From NCBI GenBank assembly GCA_036971475.1, contig JBAIZL010000001.1:215592444-215656443 (forward strand): a DNA stretch of 64,000 nt. Direction: 5' to 3'. This stretch comes from Prosapia bicincta. Taxonomy: Eukaryota; Arthropoda; Insecta; Hemiptera; Cercopidae. Shown one piece after another: positions 10,801 through 23,632 of the stretch. Every line of letters begins with the position of its first letter. Position 1 is the stretch's first letter. The notes beneath the pieces are model-generated. The model searched no databases and had not been told where the DNA came from. It saw only the letters and a list, made by a program, of their open reading frames with translations. The translations under genes were made by a program, and so were the position numbers.

Positions 10801-13800
10801 AGCTCCTGGTATTAGGTAGAATGTGTAGCAATGTCAGTAGAATGTTTAGGAAAGGATCAATATTATAACTAGCATTCAAATAGGGACTAACCGCTACTGG
10901 CATTAGGTAGAATGTGTAGCAATGTCAGTGGAATGTTTAGGAAAGAATCAACATTATAACTTTCATTCAGGTAGGGAACAACAGCTCCTGGAATTAGATA
11001 GAATGTGTAGCAATGTCAGTGGAATATTTAGGAAAGGATCAACATTATAACTTTTATTCAGGTAGGGAAAAACAGCTCCTGGCATTAGGTAGAATGTGTA
11101 GCAATGTCAGTAGAATGTTTACGAAAAGATCAACATTATAATTAGAATTCAGGTAGGGACATACTGCTTCTGGAATTAGATAGAATGTGTAGCAATGTCA
11201 GTGGAATATTTAGGAAAGGATCAACATTATAATTAGAATTCAGGTGGGGACATACAGCTCCTTGCATTAGGTAGAATGTGTAGCAATGCCAGTAGAATGT
11301 TTACGAAAAGATCAACATTATAATTAGAATTCAGGTAGGGACATACAGCTCCTGGTATTAGGTAGAATGTGTAGCAATGCCAGAAGAATGTTTAGGAAAG
11401 GATCAACATTATAATTAGAATTCAGGTAGGGACATACAGCTCCTGGCACTAGGTAGAATGTGTAGCAATGTCAGTAGAATGTTTACGAAAAGATCAACAA
11501 TATAATTAGAATTCAGGTAGGGACATACAGCTCCTGGTATTAGGTAGAATGTGTAGCAATGCCAGAAGAATGTTTAGGAAAGGATCAACATTATAATTAG
11601 AATTCAGGTAGGGACATACAGCTCCTGGCATTAGGTAGAATGTGTAGCAATGTCAGTAGAATGTTTAGGAAAGGATCAACATTATAACTAGCATTTAAAT
11701 AGGGACAAACCGCTACTGGCATTAGGTAGAATGTGTAGCAATGTCAGTGGAATGTTTAGGAAAGAATCAACATTAGACCTTTTATTCAGGTAGGGAACAA
11801 CAGCTCCTGGAATTAGATAGAATGTGTAGCAATGTCAGTGGAATGTTTAGGAAAGGATCAACATTATAACTTTGATTCAGGTAGGGAAAAACAGCTCCTG
11901 GCATTAGGTAGAATGTGTAGCAATGTCAGTAGAATGTTTACGAAAAGATCAACATTATAATTAGAATTCAGGTAGGGACATACTGCTCCTGGAATTAGAT
12001 AGAATGTGTAGCAATGTCAGTGGAATGTTTAGGAAAGGATCAACATTATAATTAGAATTCAGGTAGGGACATACAGCTCCTGGCATTAGGTAGAATGTGT
12101 AGCAATGCCAGAAGAATGTTTAGGAAAGGATCAACATTATAATTAGAATTCAGGTAGGGACATACAGCTCCTGGTATTAGGTAGAATGTGTAGCAATGCC
12201 AGAAGAATGTTTAGGAAAGGATCAACATTATAATTAGAATTCAGGTAGGGAAATACAGCTCCTGGTATTAGGTAGAATGTTTAGCAATGTCAGTAGAATA
12301 TTTAGGAAAAGATCGATAATAAAATTAAAATTCAGGTAGGGACATACAGCTCCTGGCATTAGGTAGAATGTATAGCAATGTCAGTAGAATATTTAGGAAA
12401 GGACAAACTACTCCTGGCATTAGGTAAAATGTGTGACAATGTCAGTAGAATGTTTTGGAAAGGATCGATAATATAATTAGAATTCAGTTAGGGACAAACT
12501 ACTCCTGGCATTAGGTAAAATGTGTGACAATGTCAGTAGAATGTTTTGGAAAGGATCGATAATATAATTAGAATTCAGTTAGGGACAAACTACTCCTGGA
12601 ATTAGGTAGACAGTGTAGCAATGTCAGTAGAATGTTTATGAAAGGATCGATAATATAATTAGAATTCAGTTAGGGACAAACAGCTCCTGGAATTAGGTAG
12701 ACAGTGTAGCAATGTCAGTAGAATGTTTATGAAAGGATCGATAATAAAATCTGAATTCAGTTAGGGACAAACAGCTCCTGGAATTAGGTAGACAGTGTAG
12801 CAATGTCAGTAGAATGTTTATGAAAGGATCGATAATATAATTAGAATTCAGTTATTGACAAACAGCTCCTGGAATTAGGTAGACAGTGTAGCAATGTCAG
12901 TAGAATGTTTATGAAATGATCGATGATATAATTAGAATTCAGTTAGGGACAAACAGCTCCTGGAATTAGGTAGACAGTGTAGCAATGTCAGTAGAATGTT
13001 TAGGAAACGATCGATAATATAATTAGAATTCAGTTAGGGACAAACAGCTCCTGGAATTAGGTAGACAGTGTAGCAATGTCAGTAGAATGTTTATGAAAGG
13101 ATCGATAATATAATTAGAATTCAGTTAGGGACAAACAGCTCCTGGAATTAGGTAGACAGTGTAGCAATGTCAATAGAATGTTTATGAAAGGATCGATAAT
13201 ATAATTAGAATTCAGTTAGGGACAAACAGCTCCTGGAATTAGGTAGACAGTGTAGCAATGTCAGTAGAATGTTTATGAAAGGATCGATAATATAATTAGA
13301 ATTCAGTTAGGGACAAACTACTCCTGGCATTAGGTAGACAGTGTAGCAATGTCAGTAGAATGTTTATGAAAGGATCGATAATATAATTAGAATTCAGTTA
13401 GGGACAAACAGCTCCTGGAATTAGGAAGACAGTGTAGCAATGTCAGTAGAGTGTTTATGAAAGGATCGATAATATAATTAGAATTCAGTTAGGGGCAAAC
13501 AGCTCCTGGAATTAGGTAGACAGTGTAGCAATGTCAGTAGAATGTTTATGAAAGGATCGATAATATAATTAGAATTCAGTTAGGGACAAACAGCTCCTGG
13601 AATTAGGTAGACAGTGTAGCAATGTCAGTAGAATGTTTATGAAAGGATCGATAATATAATTAGAATTCAGTTAGGGACAAACAGCTCCTGGAATTAGGTA
13701 GACAGTGTAGCAATGTCAGTAGAATGTTTATGAAAGGATCGATAATATAATTAGAATTCAGTTAGGGACAAACAGCTCCTGGAATTAGGTAGACAGTGTA

Positions 13801-16800
13801 GCAATGTCAGTAGAATGTTTATGAAAGGATCGATAATATAATTAGAATTCAGTTAGGGACAAACAGCTCCTGGAATTAGGTAGACAGTGTAGCAATGTCA
13901 GTAGAATGTTTATGAAAGGATCGATAATATAATTAGAATTCAGTTAGGGACAAACAGCTCCTGGAATTAGGTAGACAGTGTAGCAATGTCAGTAGAATGT
14001 TTATGAAAGGATCGATAATATAATTAGAATTCAGTTAGGGACAAACAGCTCCTGGAATTAGGTAGACAGTGTAGCAATGTCAGTAGAATGTTTATGAAAG
14101 GATCGATAATATAATTAGAATTCAGTTAGGGACAAACAGCTCCTGGAATTAGGTAGACAGTGTAGCAATGTCAGTAGAATGTTTATGAAAGGATCGATAA
14201 TATAATTAGAATTCAGTTAGGGACAAACAGCTCCTGGAATTAGGTAGACAGTGTAGCAATGTCAGTAGAATGTTTATGAAAGGATCGATAATATAATTAG
14301 AATTCAGTTAGGGACAAACAGCTCCTGGAATTAGGTAGACAGTGTAGCAATGTCAGTAGAATGTTTAGGAAAGGATCGGTAATTTAATTAGAATTCAGTT
14401 AGGGACAAACAGCTCCTGGAATTAGGTAGACAGTGTAGCAATGTCAGTAGAATGTTTATGAAAGGATCGATAATATAATTAGATTTCAGTTAGGGACAAA
14501 CAGTTCCTGGAATTAAGTAGACAGTGTAGCAATGTCAGTAGAATGTTTATGAAAGGATCGATAATATAATTAGAATTCAGTTAGGGACAAATAGCTCCTG
14601 GAATTAGGTAGACAGTGTAGCAATGTCAGTAGAATGTTTATGAAAGGATCGATAATATAATTAGAATTCAGTTAGGGACAAACAGCTCCTGGAATTAGGT
14701 AGACAGTGTAGCAATGTCAGTAGAATGTTTAGGAAAGGATCGGTAATTTAATTAGAATTCAGTTAGGGACAAATAGCTCCTGGAATTAGGTAGACAGTGT
14801 AGCAATGTCAGTAGAATGTTTATGAAAGGATCGATAATATAATTAGATTTCAGTTAGGGACAAACAGTTCCTGGAATTAAGTAGACAGTGTAGCAATGTC
14901 AGTAGAATGTTTATGAAAGGATCGATAATATAATTAGAATTCAGTTAGGGACAAATAGCTCCTGAAATTAGGTAGACAGTGTAGCAATGTCAGTAGAATG
15001 TTTAGGAAAGGATCGATAATATAATTAGAATTCAGTTAGGGACAAATAGCTCCTGGAATTAAGTAGACAGTGTAGCAATGTCAGTAGAATGTTTATGAAA
15101 GGATCGATAATATAATTAGAATTCAGTTAGGGACAAATAGCTCCTGGAATTAGGTAGACAGTGTAGCAATGTCAGTAGAATGTTTATGAAAAGATCGATA
15201 ATATAATTAGAATTCAGTTAGGGACAAATAGCTCCTGGAATTAAGTAGACAGTGTAGCAATGTCAGTAGAATGTTTATGAAAGGATCGATAATATAATTA
15301 GAATTCAGTTAGGGACAAATAGCTCCTGGAATTAAGTAGACAGTGTAGCAATGTCAGTAGAATGTTTATGAAAGGATCGATAATATAATTAGAATTCAGT
15401 AAGGACAAATAGCTCCTGGAATTAAGTAGACAGTGTAGCAATGTCAGTAGAATGTTTATGAAAGGATCGATAATATAATTAGAATTCAGTTAGGGACAAA
15501 TAGCTCCTGGAATTAGGTAGACAGTGTAGCAATGTCAGTAGAATGTTTAGGAAAAGATCGATAATATAATTAGAATTCAGTTAGGGACAAATAGCTCCTG
15601 GAATTAAGTAGACAGTGTAGCAATGTCAGTAGAATGTTTATGAAAGGATCGATAATATAATTAGAATTCAGTTAGGGACAAATAGCTCCTGGAATTAGGT
15701 AGACAGTGTAGCAATGTCAGTAGAATGTTTATGAAAAGATCGATAATATAATTAGAATTCAGTTAGGGACAAATAGCTCCTGGAATTAGGTAGACAGTGT
15801 AGCAATGTCAGTAGAATGTTTAGGAAAAGATCGATAATATAATTAGAAATCAGTTAGGGACAAACAGCTCCAGGAATTAGGTAGACAGTGTAGCAATGTC
15901 AGTAGAATGTTTATGAAAAGATCGATAATATAATTAGAATTCAGTTAGGGACAAATAGCTCCTGGAATTAAGTAGACAGTGTAGCAATGTCAGTAGAATG
16001 TTTATGAAAGGATCGATAATATAATTAGAATTCAGTTAGGGACAAATAGCTCCTGGAATTAAGTAGACAGTGTAGCAATGTCAGTAGAATGTTTATGAAA
16101 GGATCGATAATATAATTAGAATTCAGTTAAGGACAAATAGCTCCTGGAATTAAGTAGACAGTGTAGCAATGTCAGTAGAATGTTTATGAAAGGATCGATA
16201 ATATAATTAGAATTCAGTTAGTGACAAATAGCTCCTGGAATTAAGTAGACAGTGTAGCAATGTCAGTAGAATGTTTATGAAAGGATCGATAATATAATTA
16301 GAATTCAGTTAGGGACAAATAGCTCCTGGAATTAAGTAGACAGTGTAGCAATGTCAGTAGAATGTTTATGAAAGGATCGATAATATAATTAGAATTCAGT
16401 TAGGGACAAATAGCTCCTGGAATTAAGTAGACAGTGTAGCAATGTTAGTAGAATGTTTATGAAAGGATCAATAATATAATTAGAATTCAGTTAGGGACAA
16501 ATAGCTCCTGGAATTAGGTAGACAGTGTAGCAATGTCAGTAGAATGTTTATGAAAAGATCGATAATATAATTAGAATTCAGTTAGGGACAAACAGCTCCT
16601 GGAATTAGATAGACAGTGTAGCAATGTCAGTAGAATGTTTATGAAAGGATCGATAATATAATTAGAATTCAGTTAGGGACAAACAGCTCCTGGAATTAGG
16701 TAGACAGTGTAGCAATGTCAGTAGAATGTTTAGGAAAGGATCGATAATATAATTAGAATTCAGTTAGGGACAAACAGCTCCTGGAATTAAGTATACAGTG

Positions 16801-16972
16801 TAGCAATGTCAGTAGAATGTTTATGAAAGGATCGATAATATAATTAGAATTCAGTTAGGGACAAACAGCTCCTGGAATTAGGTAGACAGTGTAGCAATGT
16901 CAATAGAATGTTTATGAAAGGATCGATAATATAATTAGAATTCAGTTAGGGACAAACAGCTCCTGGAATTAG

Positions 16973-18428
16973 GTAGACTGTGTAGCAATGTCAGTAGAAT
17001 GTTTAGGAAAGGATCGATAATATAATTAGAAATCAGTTAGGGATAAACAGCTCCTGGAATTAGGTAGACAGTGTAGCAATTTCAGTAGAATGTTTATGAA
17101 AGGATCGATAATATAATTAGAAATCAGTTAGGGACAAACAGCTCCTGGAATTAGGTAGACAGTGTAGCAATGTCAGTAGAATGTTTATGAAAGGATCGAT
17201 AATATAATTAGAATTCAGTTAGGGACAAACAGCTCCTGGAATTAGGTAGACAGTGTAGCAATGTCAGTAGAATGTTTATGAAAGGATCGATAATATAATT
17301 AGAATTCAGTTAGGGACAAACAGCTCCTGGAATTAGGTAGACAGTGTAGCAATTTCAGTGGAATGTTTATGAAAGGATCGATAATATAATTAGAAATCAG
17401 TTAGGGACAAACAGCTCCTGGAATTAGGTAGACAGTGTAGCAATGTCAGTAGAATGTTTATGAAAGGATCGATAATATAATTAGAATTCAGTTAGGGACA
17501 AACAGTTCCTGGAATTAGGTAGACAGTGTAGCAATGTCAGTAGAATGTTTATGAAAGGATCGATAATATAATTAGAATTCAGTTAGGGACAAACAGCTCC
17601 TGGAATTAGGTAGACAGTGTAGCAATGTCAGTAGAATGTTTATGAAAGGATCGATAATATAATTAGAATTCAGTTAGGGACAAACAGCTCCTGGAATTAG
17701 GTAGACTGTGTAGGAATGTCAGTAGAATGTTTAGGAAAGGATCGATAATATAATTAGAAATCAGTTAGGGACAAACAGCTCCTGGAATTAGGTAGACAGT
17801 GTAGCAATTTCAGTAGAATGTTTATGAAAGGATCGATAATATAATTAGAAATCAGTTAGGGACAAACAGCTCCTGGAATTAGGTAGACAGTGTAGCAATG
17901 TCAGTAGAATGTTTATGAAAGGATCGATAATATAATTAGAATTCAGTTAGGGACAAACAGCTCCTGGAATTAGGTAGACAGTGTAGCAATGTCAGTAGAA
18001 TGTTTATGAAAGGATCGATAATATAATTAGAATTCAGTTAGGGACAAACAGCTCCTGGAATTAGGTAGACAGTGTAGCAATTTCAGTAGAATGTTTATGA
18101 AAGGATCGATAATATAATTAGAAATCAGTTAGGGACAAACAGCTCCTGGAATTAGGTAGACAGTGTAGCAATGTCAGTAGAATGTTTATGAAAGGATCGA
18201 TAATATAATTAGAATTCAGTTAGGGACAAACAGCTCCTGGAATTAGGTAGACAGTGTAGCAATGTCAGTAGAATGTTTATGAAAGGATCGATAATATAAT
18301 TAGAATTCAGTTAGGGACAAACAGCTCCTGGAATTAGGTAGACAGTGTAGCAATGTCAGTAGAATGTTTATGAAAGGATCGATAATATAATTAGAATTCA
18401 GTTAGGGACAAACAGCTCCTGGAATTAG
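16973..18428. repeat. Two copies of a 728-bp higher-order unit (8 x 91 bp)
   Basis: Within the 91-bp array, a rare GTAGACTGTG variant at 16973 recurs at 17701. AATTTCAG variants at 17080 and 17353 recur at 17808 and 18081. All three pairs are exactly 728 bp apart, so eight monomers were duplicated as a block. Confidence 0.85.
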
Positions 18429-19879
18429 GTAGACAGTGTAGCAATGTCAGTAGAATGTTTATGAAAGGATCGATAATATAATTAGAAATCAGTTAGGGAC
18501 AAACAGCTCCTGGAATTAGGTAGACAGTGTAGCAATGTCAGTAGAATGTTTATGAAAGGATCGATAATATAATTAGAAATCAGTTAGGGACAAACAGCTC
18601 CTGGAATTAGGTAGACAGTGTAGCAATGTCAATAGAATGTTTATGAAAGGATCGATAATATAATTAGAATTCAGTTAGGGACAAACAGCTCCTGGAATTA
18701 GGTAGACAGTGTAGCAATGTCAGTAGAATGTTTATGAAAGGATCGATAATATAATTAGAAATCAGTTAGGGACAAACAGCTCCTGGAATTAGGTAGACAG
18801 TGTAGCAATGTCAGTAGAATGTTTATGAAAGGATCGATAATATAATTAGAAATCAGTTAGGGACAAACAGCTCCTGGAATTAGGTAGACAGTGTAGCAAT
18901 GTCAGTAGAATGTTTAGGAAATTATCAACATTATAACTAGGATTAAGGTTGGGACAAACAACTACTGGCATTAGGTAGAATGTGTAGCAATGTCAGTAGA
19001 ATGTTTACGAAAAGATCAACATTATAATTAGAATTCAGGTAGGGACATACAGCTCCTGGTATTAGGTAGAATGCGTAGCAATGTCAGTAGAATGTTTAGG
19101 AAAGGATCGACAATATAATTAGGATTAGGGTAGGGACAAACAGCTCCTGGCATTAGGTAGAATGTGTAGCAATGTCAGTGGAACGTTTAGGAAAGGATCA
19201 ACATTATAACTAGGATTAAGGTTGGGAAAAACAGCTCCTGGCATTAGGTAGAATGTGTAGCAATGTCAGTAAAATCTTTAGGAAATTATCAACATTATAA
19301 CTAGGATTAAGGTTGGGAAAAACAGCTCCTGGCATTAGGTAGAATGTGTAGCAATGTCAGTAGAATGTTTAGGAAATTATCAACATTATAACTAGGATTA
19401 AGGTTGGAGAAAACAGCTCCTGGCATTAGGTAGAATGTGTAGCAATGTCAGTAGAATGTTTAGGAAATTATCAACATTATAACTAGGATTAAGGTTGGAG
19501 AAAACAGCTCCTGGCATTAGGTAGAATGTGTAGCAATGTCAGTAGAATGTTTAGGAAATTATCAACATTATAACTAGGATTAAGGTTGGGAAAAACAGCT
19601 CCTCGCATTAGGTAGAATGTGTAGCAATGTCAGTAGAATGTTTAGGAAATTATCAACATTATAACTAGGATTAAGGTTGGAGAAAACAGCTCCTGGCATT
19701 AGGTAGAATGTGTAGCAATGTCAGTAGAATGTTTAGGAAATTATCAACATTATAACTAGGATTAAGGTTGGGAAAAACAGCTCCTCGCATTAGGTAGAAT
19801 GTGTAGCAATGTCAGTAGAATGTTTAGGAAATTATCAACATTATAACTAGGATTAAGGTTGGAGAAAACAGCTCCTGGC

Positions 19880-20690
19880 ATTAGGTAGAATGTGTAGCGA
19901 TGTCAGCAGTATGTATAAAAAAAGGATCAACATTATAACTAGGATTAGGGTAGGGACAAACAGCTCCTGGCATTAGGTAGAATGTGTAGCAATGTCAGTA
20001 GAATGTTTAGAAAATTATCAACATTATAACTAGGATTAGGGTAGGGACAAACAGCTCCTGGCATTAGGTAGGATGTGTAGCGATGTCAGCAGTATGTATA
20101 AAAAAAGGATCAACATTATAACTAGGATTAGGGTAGGGACAAACAGCTCCTGGCATTAGGTAGAATGTGTAGCAATGTCAGTAGAATGTTTAGAAAATTA
20201 TCAACATTATAACTAGGATTAGGGTAGGGACAAACAGCTCCTGGCATTAGGTAGAATGTGTAGCGATGTCAGCAGTATGTATAAAAAAAGGATCAACATT
20301 ATAACTAGGATTAGGGTAGGGACAAACAGCTCCTGGCATTAGGTAGAATGTGTAGCAATGTCAGTAGAATATTTAGGAAATTATCAACATTATAACTAGG
20401 ATTAGGGTAGGGACAAACAGCTCCTGGCATTAGGTAGAATGTGTAGCGATGTCAGCAGTATGTATAAAAAAAGGATCAACATTATAACTAGGATTAGGGT
20501 AGGGACAAACAGCTCCTGGCATTAGGTAGAATGTGTAGCGATGTCAGCAGTATGTATAAAAAAAGGATCAACATTATAACTAGGATTAGGGTAGGGACAA
20601 ACAGCTCCTGGCATTAGGTAGAATGTGTAGCGATGTCAGCAGTATGTATAAAAAAAGGATCAACATTATAACTAGGATTCAGGTAGGGAC
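19880..20690. repeat. Alternating dimer of two 91/92-bp monomer types
   Basis: Monomers with GCGATGTCAGCAGTATG followed by an A-run alternate with monomers having CAATGTCAGTAGAATGTTTA and GAAAATTATC or GGAAATTATC. The period is about 183 bp. After about 20450 the first type is repeated on its own, with a 92-bp spacing. Confidence 0.8.
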
Positions 20691-21240
20691 AAACAGCTAC
20701 TGGCATTGCGTAGAGTGTTTGACATCATAAGTAGAACGCTTAGGAAAGGATCATTAATATAATTAGGACTCAGGTAGGACAAAACAGCACCTATGAATTA
20801 GGTAAAATGTGTAGCAATGTCAGTAAAATGTTTAGGAAAGGATCAACATTATAATTAGGATTCAGGTAGGGACAAACAGCTCCTGGCATTAGGTAGAATG
20901 TGTAGCAATGTCAGCAGTATGTATAAAAAAAGGATCAAAATTATAACTAGGATTCAGGTAGGGACAAACAGCTACTGGCATTGCGTAGAGTGTTTGACAT
21001 CATAAGTAGAACGCTTAGGAAAGGATCATTAATATAATTAGGACTCAGGTAGGACAAAACAGCACCTATGAATTAGGTAAAATGTGTAGCAATGTCAGTA
21101 AAATGTTTAGGAAAGGATCAACATTATAATTAGGATTCAGGTAGGGACAAACAGCTCCTGGCATTAGGTAGAATGTGTAGCAATGTCAGCAGTATGTATA
21201 AAAAAAGGATCAGCATTATAACTAGGATTCAGGTAAGGAC
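20690..21240. repeat. 275-bp trimer, two copies
   Basis: A diverged trio of monomers (marked by TGGCATTGCGTAGAGTG, GACATCATAAGTAGAACG and AGCACCTATGAATTAGG) starting near 20701 is repeated 275 bp later at 20976. Confidence 0.85.
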
Positions 21241-21770
21241 AAACAGCTCCTGGCATTACGTAGAGTGTGTGACAATATAAGTAAAACGTTTAGGAAAGGA
21301 TCAACAATATAAGTAGGATTCAGGTAGGGACAAACAGCTCCTGGCATTACGTAGAGTGTGTGACAATATAAGTAGAACGTTTAGGAAAGGATCAACAATA
21401 TAAGTAGGATTCAGGTAGGGACAAAAGCTCCTGGCATTACGTAGAGTGTGTGTGACAATATAAGTAGAGCGTTTAGAAAAGGATCAACAATATAAGTAGG
21501 ATTCAGGTAGGGACAAACAGCTCCTGGCATTACGTAGACTGTGTGACAATATAAGTAGAACGTTTAGGAAAGGATCAACAGTATAAGTAGGATTCAGGTA
21601 GGGACAAACAGCTCCTGGCATTAGGTTGAATGTGTATCATTTTCAGTAGAATGTTTAGGAAAGGACCGACAATATAATTAGGATTTAGGTAGGGACTGAT
21701 ATTAAAAAGGATGTGTGAGAATGCGTGTGAGTATATACGTAAGAATATAATTAGGTAGGGACAAAGAACT

Positions 21771-21976
21771 AAAATAATGATAGGAATGGGTTTGGGCAAT
21801 GTCATTGAAAATCCGTTTCATTCTGGTATGAAGAAAGATTTGTGAAGTATTGAGGGAAAAATGATGTGGAATTGTACTCTGCTATCTTGGAGTCAGCTGT
21901 CAAAATTTGGAAAGCTTCAGAAACATTTAATATGACTTTCAAACTATAAATATAATTTATTCTAGCAAAAATATAT
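21771..21976. other. Unique sequence between the 91-bp array and tRNA 1
   Basis: No gene is seen. The run AAAAA at 21967-21971 would be the TTTTT Pol III terminator of the minus-strand tRNA that follows. Confidence 0.5.
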
Positions 21977-21993
21977 CGCCCCCGGGTGGGCTC

Positions 21994-22030
<37 letters not shown>

Positions 22031-22049
22031 GCCATTGCGCCACGGAGGC
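21977..22049 (-). tRNA. tRNA-Asn (GUU anticodon), copy 1
   Basis: On the minus strand the 73-nt sequence folds into a full cloverleaf. The acceptor is GCCTCCG with CGGGGGC (one G-U), the D stem GCGC/GCGC, the anticodon stem TTCGG/CCGAA with loop CTGTTAA (anticodon GTT), and the T arm GGTGG-TTCGAGC-CCACC with discriminator G. The internal B box GGTTCGAGCC is intact. The D loop is AATGGCTA, one base shorter than in copies 3 and 4, but it keeps the GG pair, so function is plausible. A TTTTT terminator follows 5 nt after the 3' end (21967-21971 on the plus strand). The gene decodes Asn codons AAC and AAU. Confidence 0.96.
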
Positions 22050-23004
22050 TGATAACAATCCCATGTCATTTTTCGTAATTATTATAATTACATAAATAGT
22101 GTGAATCGAATAAAACTATTATTTTTTTAAATTTTTAATGTTTTATTTCCAAATTACAATTTAGGCTGTGAACAGGAGTATGATTAAAATAGGGACATAA
22201 AAATACCCTCACAGGGATTTACCGTGCTTCCAATATGAAGAGGCCCTACTTTAAATTTAAGGGATAAGGGCTTCACCAGATTCAAACTTTTGTGGGAAAG
22301 CGAATACAAAATTATAAATTATTTCAAGGCCTTTCATGTAAAATGTTTGCAAGGAATAACAAGATCACCTAATCGACATTTAAACTACAAAACTACACCA
22401 GAATAAAGTCGTTGCCGTCGCATCGGGGCGTTTTTGAATTCGCGTTTCCAACTCCAGCCATTGTTACAGAGACTTCATCATCAATGTTATCTCTGTGCCG
22501 CTTTACTTAGGTGCTTCGAGAAACCTGCCGGGGTCAACTGAGGAATGGGGTCGTATTGCAGCCCTTACGGACACTGTGGACGCATATTTATTAGTAGCTC
22601 CAAGTTTCTGATCAGCTTGTTTAATATGAAAACTCTCGGGTTATAAAATTTGAATTTCCCAATGAGAGTTTGTAATTAGTATGAAATTTGGTAAAAAAAC
22701 TCAGAGATTTAAAGGAACCTCTAAAGGAGTCAGTGAGAGTTCCATTTGGGGAGGGTTTAACCCACTCGCTGCTCCCTTATGTTTGTAGTAACCCGTGAGC
22801 GATGGAGAAAAACTTATTTCTTGTTTTGTGAAATAATGATTTATTTATGCAATTTATAAATATAATTACAGTAAACTTCTTATGTGTGCTTTAAAGAGAA
22901 GATGGCTGCTAGCGCCTGTAAAGGGGTGTAAAAACGTGAAAATGATGTGGAGAGGTGTAGTAGAGGGGTTTAGGTATTACCTTGGTCTCGGATGAAACCG
23001 TTAA
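22050..23004. other. Unique sequence, possibly decayed hAT interior
   Basis: It separates tRNA copy 1 from the hAT remnant. A more GC-rich patch at about 22400-22620 has no product I recognise. No hAT left terminal repeat was found, so how much of this stretch belongs to the element is unknown. Confidence 0.4.
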
Positions 23005-23202
23005 AAGTGTATCACAGGCAGCTCGTACTTGCCGTTTTCAAGCACCTACTTGTGTGAAAAAAATTTTTCGGTACTTGTTGCAATAAAAACAAAGTATAGG
23101 AACAAACTTGATGTTGCTAATGACTTGCATTGTGCCCTGGCTAAAATACAACCTCAGAAAGGCGTACTAGTGGGAAAATTTCAAGCTCACCCATCTCAGT
23201 AA
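23005..23202 (+). pseudogene. hAT transposase C-terminus (hATC dimerisation domain fragment)
   Basis: A frame without its own start, open from just after a TAA (23002-23004) to a TAA at 23200-23202, encodes 65 residues. It contains YLPFSSTYLCEKNFSVLVAI, then KTKYRNKLDVANDL, then HCALAKIQPQ. This matches the conserved end of hAT transposases of the Buster/ZBED5-like group (pattern LPF.TTYLCE..FS.L..IKTKYRNRL...DLR.ALS.I.P). The domain mediates transposase dimerisation. The catalytic part and the zinc finger were not found upstream, so this is a 5'-truncated dead copy. A matching hAT terminal inverted repeat lies about 270 bp downstream. Confidence 0.85.
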
Positions 23203-23298
23203 CAGATTTTCCTCTTATCAGTTAAATTATCCTTGTGAGTTAAAACTTTAAATATTATATCATGTTTCTTTTAAAAGTATGTATAAATAGATTGTTTT

Positions 23299-23420
<122 letters not shown>

Positions 23421-23471
23421 AATTTATAATGTAATGTGTAGGGGGGATGGAAGGCTTTCCTTTAAAGAAGA

Positions 23472-23504
23472 GGGCGACGATACGAAAAAGTTTCGGAACC
23501 CCTG
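23472..23504. mobile_element. hAT 3' terminal inverted repeat
   Basis: Read on the minus strand the terminus is CAGGGGTTCCGAAACTTTTT followed by a GTATCGTCGCCC-like stretch. This is the classic hAT end (CAGNGGTTCC.AA.CTTTTT) and ends exactly at 23504. The next 8 bp, TTCTAGAC, would be the target-site duplicate. No matching left terminus with that flank was found in the preceding sequence. Confidence 0.8.
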
Positions 23505-23559
23505 TTCTAGACCTTTCAACAAGAAATATTAAGCATGCACTATTCTAGCAAAAATACAA

Positions 23560-23576
23560 CGCCCCCGGGTGGGCTC

Positions 23577-23613
<37 letters not shown>

Positions 23614-23632
23614 GCCATTGCGCCACGGAGGC
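23560..23632 (-). tRNA. tRNA-Asn (GUU anticodon), copy 2
   Basis: The 73-nt sequence is identical to copy 1 across the tRNA, including the short D loop AATGGCTA and anticodon GTT. The flanks are also similar: CTAGCAAAAATA on the 3' side and GATAACAAT on the 5' side of the gene are shared with copy 1. This suggests a duplication that included at least part of the flanks. A TTTTT terminator lies at 23550-23554 on the plus strand. The gene begins 55 bp beyond the hAT terminal repeat. Confidence 0.96.

Larger units (their letters stand above)
7882..21770. repeat. 91-bp satellite array, about 150 units
   Basis: The unit begins CAGCTCCTGGAATTAGGTAG and includes GTGTAGCAATGTCAGTAGAA and TAATTAGAATTCAG. 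CTCCTGG at 7891, 7982 and 8073 gives a period of 91 bp. Subfamilies occur in blocks. Type A (…GACAGTGTAGC… TTTATGAAAGGATCGAT) dominates 7882-8988 and 12590-18920. Type B (…GAATGTGTAGC… GGATCAACATTATAAT) fills most of 8990-12400, apart from three A-type units at about 10090-10350. Type C (GAAATTATCAACATT… AAGGTTGG) lies at about 18920-19890, type D (GCGATGTCAGCAGTATG) at 19890-20690, and more diverged units follow to 21700. The right end decays gradually. Because 91 is not divisible by 3, no frame stays open, which argues against coding. Most A and many B units carry an EcoRI site. Confidence 0.97.

Noticed and set aside
7882..21770. Possible CRISPR-like array
   Set aside because: There is no alternation of constant repeats and unique spacers. 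The whole 91-bp unit is conserved, and the context is eukaryotic.
21575..21805. 76-codon minus-strand frame at the right edge of the 91-bp array
   Set aside because: It runs through degenerate repeat units and is low-complexity Pro/Ile/Leu; no family resemblance.
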